Source of the DNA: Candidatus Zhuqueibacterota bacterium
GTDB taxonomy: Bacteria; Zhuqueibacterota; QNDG01
Reading direction: 5' to 3'
NCBI GenBank assembly: GCA_003645915.1
Contig: QNDG01000162.1
Location: 1 to 5,231, forward strand
Length of the DNA: 5,231 nucleotides
The translations under genes were made by a program, and so were the position numbers. The notes beneath the pieces are model-generated. The model did no database searches, was not told where the DNA came from, and saw nothing but the letters and a program-made list of their open reading frames with translations. Below, one piece after another: positions 1 to 4,827 of the stretch (its first letter is position 1; each line of letters opens with the position of its first letter).

Positions 1-2463
1 AATAACGCCTGGGTTTACTTTTGATTCTGCATTATCAAAAGGTCCTTTTTCAATAACTTCCACAACTCTTAGTCCGTTGCCGTTGTATTTATTATCAAAA
101 AAGAGTCCGAGGCTTGCTGTTCTGTCTCCGTTTTCAACTCTGGGACGGTAACGGCATCCTGTATGAGATGCATTAAGCTCTCCGAGAAGTTCGCTCATCA
201 TCTCTGCAAAATCAAAATTATTGTCTATGTAGGGCAGAAATTTAACATACTCTTTTTTATAATAATCCCAATCCACATTCTGCAGATTCTTTACATAAAA
301 CTTTTTAACAACCTGGCGCCACATGTGTTCAAACAGATACTGTTTTTCAGCAGGGTTATTAAGGCTGAGCTCTGCTGCAAAAGAAACAGGCTTTCTCTTG
401 TTGGACCCCACCTCGATCTTTGTTATTTTACCGCCGGAAAACAGAAATAATGTTTTACCTTTTTTATCCATATGCAGTGTGCCGCCGCGCCCGTGGAGTT
501 TAATCAAAAGTTTGGTCTCATTCTCTCTGATATTTCTGACCCAGAGATCGTGCCCCCCTTCAAATTTACTGAGATAGTAAAGCTTCTCTCCGTCAGGAGA
601 CAATACTGCATCAGCAAGATTTGACGAGTTTATTGTCAAACGCTTAATGCGGTCTTCAATATTTTTGAAATCAATCTTTACAGGTTCTGTTTTTTCTTTC
701 TTTTTATCTTTGGAGCCATTTTTATCGGATTTATCAGAATCCTTTTTCCCGTCTTTCTTTTTCTGTTCTTTCAAATTCTCATAATCTTCCTTGCTCAGAT
801 TAAATTCATCCCAGGCTTTTTTATCAAAAAACATTGCATAAACATCACTCTGAGCACCCCAGCTTCCGTGGCTTCGCAGTCCCTGCTTGTCGGAAAACCA
901 GATCATTCCTTTGCCTTTAAGAATCCATTTGGAGTGGTTGTCAGAATAGCCGCTGTTTGTCATGTTTCTTATTTCACCCTTTCCATCAGCACTTACAAGC
1001 GCAATATCACTGGAAAAAAGCATATTTGGTGAATAGTCTGCAAGAAACCATTTCCCGTCCGGAGACCACTGATACCACTGATCTCCGTCACTGTATGAGT
1101 AATTAAGATTACCTGGCAGAACTGTTCTTACTTTTTTTGTTTTAAGATTGATAACCCTAAGAGTAGTTCTCTCTTCAAGATATGCGACCTCTTTACCATC
1201 AGGAGAAAACGCGGGCTGGAACTCCTCTTTTGAGGTTGCTACAACAGGTTCTTCTTTTAAAAGTGTTGATCTGTAAAAATGTTTCTCATCATCGCGGACT
1301 ATTGAAGTTTTATAAACATCCCAGGATCCGTCTCTTTCTGTTGCATAAAGAAGACTCCTTCCGTCAGGACTAAAGCTTACGGATCTCTCCTGCTGAGGCG
1401 TATTTGTGATCTGTTTTGTTGTTGAATAATCTACAGATGTAACATATACTTCGCCCCGTACAATAAACGCGACTTCTTTGCCATCAGGAGAAACCGCCAT
1501 ATCTGTTGCGCCGCTGCGGATTACTTTATAATCCACTGTGTTCTCTTTTACATCAGAATATATTTTAATTGCAACCTTTGCCGGTTTCTGTCCCGGTTTC
1601 TTTGTGTAGATTTCACCGTCATATCCGAAACACAGAGTTCCTCCGTTTGATATGGAAAGAAATCTTACGGGATTTCTCTTAAAAAAAGTAATCTGAGTTA
1701 CATTATCAGGATTACTGACTGGAAAAGCGCAAACATTAAAAGTACCGAATTTTTCGCTCAGATAATATATTTTCGAATCATCAGGAGAAAACAGAGGATT
1801 ACGGTCTTCACCGTTAAAACTTGTCAGCTTTGTATATTTTTTTGCAGAAAGATCGTACATCCATACATCTCTTGTTACAGAAGAAGTATGATGTTTTCTC
1901 CAGTTATCTTCATATCCTTTTATATCATGATATACAATTTTTGTACCTTTTTTATTAAAACAAACATCCAATGCCGGTGTTGTAAGTATTTGAACAGGCC
2001 TTCCGCCCTTTACAGAAACCTTGTATAATTCCGGCAGTCCGCCTGACGGGAACTGTACGTTTTTGTAATCATCCATAATGTGAGCAGAAAAAACCACATA
2101 TTTACCGTCAGGAGTAAATGCTGACGGGAATTCGCCTGCAGAATGAGTAGTCAGGCGTTTTGGAACCCCGCCCTTCGCAGAGACAATATAAACATCGTAA
2201 TTCCCGTGTCTGAAAGAGGCAAATGCAATAAACTTACTGTCAGGTGACCACACAGGCATAAAATCATGGGCTTCGTGAAATGTCAGAGGATAGGCTCTTC
2301 CGCCTTCGCTGTCTACACAGTAAATATCTCCCTTGTATGAAAACGCTATTGTTTTTCCGTCCGGTGATATTGCAGAATATCTCATCCAAAGCGGATTATC
2401 CGCAGCATACAAAACAGCTGCAGAAAAAATTAACAGAAAAATAACAAAAATCTTTCTTACCAT
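1..2463 (-). CDS. Tricorn-like S41 family peptidase, secreted; C-terminal part off the left edge
   Basis: Reading the minus strand gives 821 uninterrupted codons from ATG at 2463, preceded by a strong GGAGGG ribosome site, and the frame is still open at position 1. Residues 1-20 are a signal peptide (VRK, hydrophobic core, LYA cleavage site), so the protein is exported to the periplasm or envelope. Residues about 25-670 carry many propeller-blade motifs, such as ISPDGK (32-37), WSPDSK (72-77), FTPDGK (117-121), then FSPDGR, WSPDGK and LSPDGE, as in the two beta-propellers of tricorn protease. A Lys/Asp-rich low-complexity insert lies at about 564-592. Residues 762-772 (ELNASHTGCRY) match the region of the catalytic His of tricorn peptidases; His767 is the candidate. 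The PDZ domain and the nucleophilic Ser would lie beyond the window, since family members are usually about 1,050-1,100 residues. The likely role is degradation of peptides that enter through the propeller. The family assignment is firm; the substrate is unknown. Confidence 0.93.
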   Translation of the reverse strand, partial: MVRKIFVIFLLIFSAAVLYAADNPLWMRYSAISPDGKTIAFSYKGDIYCVDSEGGRAYPLTFHEAHDFMPVWSPDSKFIAFASFRHGNYDVYIVSAKGGVPKRLTTHSAGEFPSAFTPDGKYVVFSAHIMDDYKNVQFPSGGLPELYKVSVKGGRPVQILTTPALDVCFNKKGTKIVYHDIKGYEDNWRKHHTSSVTRDVWMYDLSAKKYTKLTSFNGEDRNPLFSPDDSKIYYLSEKFGTFNVCAFPVSNPDNVTQITFFKRNPVRFLSISNGGTLCFGYDGEIYTKKPGQKPAKVAIKIYSDVKENTVDYKVIRSGATDMAVSPDGKEVAFIVRGEVYVTSVDYSTTKQITNTPQQERSVSFSPDGRSLLYATERDGSWDVYKTSIVRDDEKHFYRSTLLKEEPVVATSKEEFQPAFSPDGKEVAYLEERTTLRVINLKTKKVRTVLPGNLNYSYSDGDQWYQWSPDGKWFLADYSPNMLFSSDIALVSADGKGEIRNMTNSGYSDNHSKWILKGKGMIWFSDKQGLRSHGSWGAQSDVYAMFFDKKAWDEFNLSKEDYENLKEQKKKDGKKDSDKSDKNGSKDKKKEKTEPVKIDFKNIEDRIKRLTINSSNLADAVLSPDGEKLYYLSKFEGGHDLWVRNIRENETKLLIKLHGRGGTLHMDKKGKTLFLFSGGKITKIEVGSNKRKPVSFAAELSLNNPAEKQYLFEHMWRQVVKKFYVKNLQNVDWDYYKKEYVKFLPYIDNNFDFAEMMSELLGELNASHTGCRYRPRVENGDRTASLGLFFDNKYNGNGLRVVEVIEKGPFDNAESKVNPGVI

Positions 2464-2497
2464 TACTTTCCCTCCTTCACAAAATGTTCAAAATGTT
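2464..2497 (-). promoter_or_regulatory. Ribosome binding site and tandem 9-bp repeat before the S41 peptidase
   Basis: On the minus strand the peptidase ATG is preceded by GAAGGAGGG at ordinary spacing, which fixes the start. Just upstream, two exact adjacent copies of the 9-mer caaaatgtt (plus strand, 2480-2488 and 2489-2497) lie where the 5' leader or an operator would be. I see no convincing -35/-10 pair for this gene; an AT-rich stretch containing TATATAA lies just beyond the repeat. The ribosome site is clear; the role of the repeat is unknown. Confidence 0.6.
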
Positions 2498-2675
2498 TTA
2501 TATATGACTCAGATTTTATTTTTACGTAAAAATCTTCCGATTGTTGCAAAATACTTACACTCCAATAAATAAACTATGGAAAATTCATTTTGTAAGCATC
2601 ACTTTCAGAACTCTTTTTCCCATTACATAAAACACTTTCTTCTTCAAAGATTATACGTTAAAATCAACAGGGCAT

Positions 2676-2807
2676 TTAGCCCAAAGGTTTTTCTTCATTC
2701 ACTTGTAAGGGATAATGCGCTATTAATTTCATACCGTCAAAAGACTGGCCTGATACAAAAGATGTCACAGCAATAAATAAAGCTAATGTAAAGCTCTTTA
2801 CTCTCAT
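2676..2807 (-). pseudogene. Short secreted-protein ORF, probably a truncated remnant
   Basis: A 43-codon minus-strand ORF starts at ATG 2807 behind AAGGAG at good spacing, and a matching promoter lies about 100 bases upstream. Residues 1-20 form a signal peptide (MRVK, then a hydrophobic stretch ending VSG), cut perhaps near GQ. Only about 23 mature residues follow (SFDGMKLIAHYPLQVNEE...) before TAA at 2676-2678. One extra base near that stop would continue the reading into a further hydrophobic stretch (LNALLILTYNL), so a frameshifted outer-membrane or secreted protein is plausible. It may be the decayed 5' end of such a gene, or a genuine tiny exported protein. I recognise no family. It lies 212 bases behind the S41 peptidase start on the same strand, with no sign of being needed by it. 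Confidence 0.5.
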
Positions 2808-2908
2808 TTTTGTCTCCTTTTTGGAAATTTAAGAACAAACAAAAAAACGTTAGAAGAATTTTACAAATGTTTAAGGACAAATTCTACCGTGGCAAAACAG
2901 TATAATAT

Positions 2909-2936
2909 ATAATACTCAAGCCAGGGAAAAAGTCAA
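2909..2936 (-). promoter_or_regulatory. Sigma70-type promoter for the short secreted ORF
   Basis: On the minus strand TTGACT (2936-2931) is followed after 16 bases by TATTAT (2914-2909), close to consensus, with further overlapping TATA-like hexamers just downstream. It points toward the 43-codon ORF at 2807, leaving a leader of about 95 bases. Its -35 and first half of spacer are identical over 15 bases to the promoter at 3882 on the opposite strand. Confidence 0.6.
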
Positions 2937-3059
2937 AATAATTCTACCAGCTTCTTCATACATAGACAGATTGTTGCAGATCTGTAATTTATTCATTGAA
3001 TCCGGATTATGCTTATCTTTGATAATTTTCAAAATATAAGGCAAAGTGGAAAAATGAAA

Positions 3060-3191
3060 AAGGTATAGGTATAGGAATATGGCAGTGATGTTTTCTCCGG
3101 TATCTGAGAATCTTCGAATAGTGTCTTTCCCCTCCCGATTCTCCTTAATAAAGAAATATAATAGTAAGAATCGGGAAAATCTCCGACCCGA
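3060..3191. repeat. Cluster of short tandem and inverted repeats, possible interspersed element
   Basis: The block begins with tandem ggtata units (about 3062-3074). GAGAATC at 3106-3112 is the inverse of GATTCTC at 3137-3143. TCCCGATTCT at 3133-3142 is the perfect inverse of AGAATCGGGA at 3167-3176 (10 bp, 24-base loop). TCGGG at 3171-3175 pairs with CCCGA at 3187-3191. Because the arms are shared, these hairpins are mutually exclusive. The block ends shortly before the toxin promoter, so it is probably not part of that transcript. It could be a REP-like or miniature mobile repeat, an untranslated RNA or an extended operator; I cannot tell which from one copy. Confidence 0.45.
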
Positions 3192-3223
3192 AATGCAAGG
3201 GATTTATTTTTAAAAAAATCCTG

Positions 3224-3252
3224 TTGACAATAGGCACACATTTTCGTATAAT
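3224..3252 (+). promoter_or_regulatory. Consensus sigma70 promoter of the toxin-antitoxin operon, giving a leaderless mRNA
   Basis: TTGACA at 3224-3229 and TATAAT at 3247-3252 are both exact consensus hexamers separated by the optimal 17 bases. The transcription start is expected 6-8 bases downstream, at about 3258-3260, which is the toxin ATG at 3259. There is no room for a Shine-Dalgarno in the transcript. Two palindromes overlap the promoter: CCTgTTGaCAAtAGG (3220-3234) over the -35 and GTATaATAC (3246-3254) over the -10. Both are plausible operator half-sites for the ribbon-helix-helix antitoxin. Confidence 0.85.
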
Positions 3253-3258
3253 ACAATT

Positions 3259-3543
3259 ATGAAATACCTGACTTGGGACAATGAAAAAAATAAACAGCTA
3301 AAAAAGGAGCGAAATATCTCTTTTGAAATAGTTTCTTATTTTATAGAGACAAAACAGATTTTAGATATTATAAGGCATCCGAATGAACATAAATATCCCG
3401 GCCAAAAAATATTTATAATTTCTTATAATAATTATGTATATTTAGTTCCTTTTGTTGAGAATGAATCTCAAATATTTTTAAAAACCATTATACCAAGCAG
3501 AAAAGCAACAAAAAAATATTTAAAGGGTGATAAAAATGGATAA
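3259..3543 (+). CDS. brnT: BrnT-like type II toxin (RelE-fold ribonuclease family)
   Basis: This 94-residue protein has the BrnT layout. It opens with YLTWDNEKNK (3-12) followed by KKERNISFE (15-23), which matches the 'WD..K...N..KHGISFEEA' start of the family. A central strand-rich part (YPGQKIFIISYNN and YVYLVPF) follows. The C-terminal signature KTIIPSRKAT (75-84) then KKYL corresponds to the 'RIISARKAT..E...Y' end of BrnT. Family members are small ribonucleases that block translation and are neutralised by the antitoxin encoded just downstream, and the toxin-first gene order here is typical of BrnTA. The start is chosen because the consensus promoter places the transcript 5' end at this ATG, so translation is probably leaderless. 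The gene is more AT-rich than its neighbours, which suits a mobile module. It is a divergent member; activity is inferred. Confidence 0.78.
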   Translation: MKYLTWDNEKNKQLKKERNISFEIVSYFIETKQILDIIRHPNEHKYPGQKIFIISYNNYVYLVPFVENESQIFLKTIIPSRKATKKYLKGDKNG

Positions 3544-3808
3544 ATTTGACAGTTATGAAAAGGATATCCTGAAATCTTATGAAAAAGACGAGTGGGTTTC
3601 AGTGGATAATCCGGAGGAAAAGAAAGAAGAGTATGCTCAGTATGCAAAATCTACTTTCTTAAAAAATAAGAGAATAAACATCCGGATATCTGAGAAAGAT
3701 TTTATTGATATAAAACAAAGATCATTAGAAGAAGGACTTCCGTATCAGACATTAATTTCATCTATTATTCACAAATACGTTTCCGGAAAATTAACAGAAA
3801 AAAGATAA
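3536..3808 (+). CDS. CopG/ribbon-helix-helix antitoxin partner of the BrnT-like toxin
   Basis: This 90-residue protein starts at ATG 3536, eight bases after an AAAGGG ribosome site (3522-3527), and overlaps the last 8 bases of the toxin gene. A GTG at 3527 in the same frame would add three residues but lies on the ribosome site, so it is less likely. The acidic N-terminal half (1-40) carries a duplicated SYEKD (6-10 and 14-18) and probably wraps the toxin. The C-terminal half is a ribbon-helix-helix fold: strand KRINIRIS (45-52), helix A about 54-66, then EEGLPYQTLISSIIHKYV (65-82), a hallmark of the CopG-type antitoxin family. It should neutralise the toxin by direct binding and repress the shared promoter as a dimer or tetramer. 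The overlap implies translational coupling, and its own ribosome site contrasts with the probably leaderless toxin. Confidence 0.87.
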   Translation: MDKFDSYEKDILKSYEKDEWVSVDNPEEKKEEYAQYAKSTFLKNKRINIRISEKDFIDIKQRSLEEGLPYQTLISSIIHKYVSGKLTEKR

Positions 3809-3821
3809 CTTCTGCAAAACC

Positions 3822-3871
3822 ATAAACCGGATCTGTACCGAACCGGCTTATTAAAATCCCATCCGGTTTAT
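3822..3871 (+). terminator. 11-bp perfect inverted repeat after the antitoxin gene, possible terminator
   Basis: ATAAACCGGAT (3822-3832) and ATCCGGTTTAT (3861-3871) are perfect inverse copies separated by 28 bases; the loop contains a further CCG and CCGG. It starts 13 bases after the antitoxin stop, where an operon terminator would be expected. No run of T follows, so a classic intrinsic terminator is not clear. It could instead be a pause or RNA-stability hairpin, or a boundary repeat of the toxin-antitoxin module. Confidence 0.4.
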
Positions 3872-3881
3872 ATCCTCTCCC

Positions 3882-3910
3882 TTGACTTTTTCCCTGATAT
3901 TTTGTAAACT
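3882..3910 (+). promoter_or_regulatory. Sigma70-type promoter of the leader RNA and tup operon
   Basis: TTGACT (3882-3887) and TAAACT (3905-3910) are separated by 17 bases, placing the transcript start near 3917. That is just before a small CTCA/TGAG hairpin (3918-3931) and the structured leader. The stretch from the -35 into the spacer is repeated exactly at the minus-strand promoter near 2936. Confidence 0.6.
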
Positions 3911-3936
3911 TACAGTGCTCAGAAAATTGAGTTATT

Positions 3937-4036
3937 CAGACTCCGAGTCTTGTTCCCTACGGGTGGCTTACCTATGGGAAAAGACCGACAGGGTCCGGCC
4001 GGAAACAGCCGTGCCTCCCGTACTTGGAAAGGAGTT
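3937..4036 (+). ncRNA. Riboswitch-like leader, best fit Moco/Tuco (molybdenum or tungsten cofactor) motif
   Basis: The leader folds into a compact multi-helix RNA. P1 pairs TCCGAGT (3942-3948) with ACTTGGA (4022-4028) with one G-U. A long hairpin pairs GTCTT/AAGAC (3947-3951/3981-3985; its first two bases compete with the end of P1), TTCCC/GGGAA (3953-3957/3976-3980) and GGT/ACC (3962-3964/3970-3972). Its internal loop, CCTACG (3956-3961) opposite TATGG (3973-3977), differs by one base from the classic 11-nt tetraloop receptor. A second hairpin, CGGC/GCCG (3996-3999/4008-4011), carries a GAAA tetraloop (4002-4005) closed by G4001-C4006. A tetraloop plus receptor is a known trait of Moco riboswitches, and the downstream tungstate/molybdate importer fits. 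The 3' strand of P1 directly abuts the AAGGAG ribosome site, so control is probably at translation. The fold is well supported; the ligand class rests on resemblance and context. Confidence 0.75.
4029..4034 (+). promoter_or_regulatory. Shine-Dalgarno controlled by the leader RNA
   Basis: AAGGAG lies 5 bases before the ATG at 4040 and directly after the last paired base of P1. GGAGT (4031-4035) can also pair with ACTCC (3940-3944), which overlaps the 5' strand of P1, so the two pairings exclude each other. This is the strongest ribosome site in the operon and decides that translation starts at the mini-ORF rather than at tupB. Confidence 0.65.
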
Positions 4037-4039
4037 AAA

Positions 4040-4105
4040 ATGATACCGGCATTATTTCTACATACCGCTTTCTTTTTATCTCCTTTCCTTAAAGATATTC
4101 CGTAA
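4040..4105 (+). CDS. 21-residue mini-ORF between the riboswitch and tupB
   Basis: The ORF runs from ATG 4040 to TAA 4103-4105 with an excellent Shine-Dalgarno. The peptide is mostly hydrophobic (IPALFLHTAFFLSPFL) and ends KDIP. It occupies the position where the tungstate-binding protein gene tupA often lies. It may be a leader peptide that couples riboswitch-controlled translation to tupB, whose own ribosome site is weak and whose start is 24 bases after this stop. It could also be the signal-peptide remnant of a deleted binding protein, or have no function as a peptide. I see no codon bias suggesting amino-acid attenuation. Confidence 0.5.
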   Translation: MIPALFLHTAFFLSPFLKDIP

Positions 4106-4129
4106 TCCGGATTGTATTGGGGCAGTATA

Positions 4130-4825
4130 ATGGATCAGATAGGACGCGGTATTTCAGACGCGGTAAAAATAATTCTGTCATTTGACAGAGAATTTTTGCA
4201 GATAGTTTCAGTTTCCATAAAAGTATCAACTGCATCTACTCTGCTTGCATCTATTCTCGGAATACCTGCAGGAATTTTTATCAGCACTACCAGGTTCCCC
4301 GGACGTGATTCAGTAAAAACTGTGCTCAGCACTTTAATGTCCCTGCCCACTGTTGTTGTGGGACTCACAGTCTATGCGTTTTTATCCCGCAGCGGCCCTC
4401 TTGGATCCATGAAACTGCTCTATACTCAGGCTGCAATAATCATAGGCCAGACAATTCTGATATTCCCGATAATTACTTCCCTGACAATCTCAGCTGTAAG
4501 CACTATGGACAGAAGAATTAAGGAGACTGCGCTTTCTCTCGGAGCAAATCAGTCTCAGGCTTTCAGAATCTTTCTTAAGGAATCAAGATACGGAATAACT
4601 GCTGCTGTTATTGCAGGGTTCGGCCGGGTGTTTGCCGAAGTAGGAGTCTCTATGATGCTCGGCGGAAACATACGCCACTACACCCGGACAATTACAACTG
4701 CAATCGCTCTTGAAACAAGCAAGGGAGCTTTTTCCATGGGCATTGCTCTCGGAGCTGTACTCCTTGTTGTGGCCTTTGCAATAAATATCGTGTTTTTACA
4801 GTTCCAGAGATATGCAGGCAGATAA
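4130..4825 (+). CDS. tupB: Tungstate (or molybdate) ABC transporter permease TupB
   Basis: This 231-residue integral membrane protein has about five hydrophobic segments (roughly 24-52, 64-86, 100-123, 156-177 and 202-224). The N-terminus, DQIGRGISDAVKIILSFDRE, resembles TupB proteins and precedes the first membrane segment. The cytoplasmic EAA loop is clear at 131-152 (KETALSLGANQSQAF...), with the conserved E132, A134 and G138 that dock on the ATPase. GRVFAEVGVSMMLGGNI (165-181) is also typical of TupB/WtpB/ModB permeases. ATG 4130 is preferred, with GGGG 7 bases upstream; an in-frame TTG at 4112 would add six residues but has a poor ribosome site. It imports tungstate or molybdate together with TupC and a periplasmic binding protein. 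The stop lies 2 bases before tupC. Tungstate is favoured over molybdate on overall resemblance, not on a decisive residue. Confidence 0.9.
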   Translation: MDQIGRGISDAVKIILSFDREFLQIVSVSIKVSTASTLLASILGIPAGIFISTTRFPGRDSVKTVLSTLMSLPTVVVGLTVYAFLSRSGPLGSMKLLYTQAAIIIGQTILIFPIITSLTISAVSTMDRRIKETALSLGANQSQAFRIFLKESRYGITAAVIAGFGRVFAEVGVSMMLGGNIRHYTRTITTAIALETSKGAFSMGIALGAVLLVVAFAINIVFLQFQRYAGR

Positions 4826-4827
4826 AA

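Larger units (their letters stand above)
2808..3223. other. Intergenic stretch without a convincing gene; repeat-rich right half
   Basis: No ORF here has both a ribosome site and recognisable protein features. A 75-codon minus-strand reading (3256-3029) and a 41-codon plus-strand reading (3088-3213) are open but lack credible starts, and both are crossed by inverted repeats. The left part holds the divergent promoter of the short secreted ORF. The right part, from about 3058, holds the repeats listed separately. Confidence 0.6.

Noticed and set aside
163..577. Two overlapping plus-strand ORFs (95 and 84 codons)
   Set aside because: They lie inside the clearly coding minus-strand peptidase, have no ribosome site and show no domain-like sequence.
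1182..1373. 63-codon plus-strand ORF
   Set aside because: Antisense shadow of the peptidase propeller region.
2333..2572. 79-codon plus-strand ORF across the peptidase start
   Set aside because: Runs antisense over the signal peptide and into the intergenic DNA; no ribosome site and no coherent protein features.
2576..2776. 66-codon plus-strand ORF
   Set aside because: Overlaps the better-supported minus-strand secreted ORF, has no Shine-Dalgarno and has noncoding-like composition.
3029..3256. 75-codon minus-strand ORF between the divergent units
   Set aside because: No ribosome site at the start, begins inside the toxin promoter, and its sequence is produced by the inverted and tandem repeats. 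Could be reconsidered if homologues turn up.
3937..4036. Cobalamin, TPP, FMN, ZTP or fluoride riboswitch as the identity of the leader
   Set aside because: The conserved core words of those classes are absent, while the tetraloop/receptor architecture and the oxyanion importer fit the Moco/Tuco class better.
4135..4368. 77-codon minus-strand ORF inside tupB
   Set aside because: Antisense shadow of a firmly assigned permease gene.
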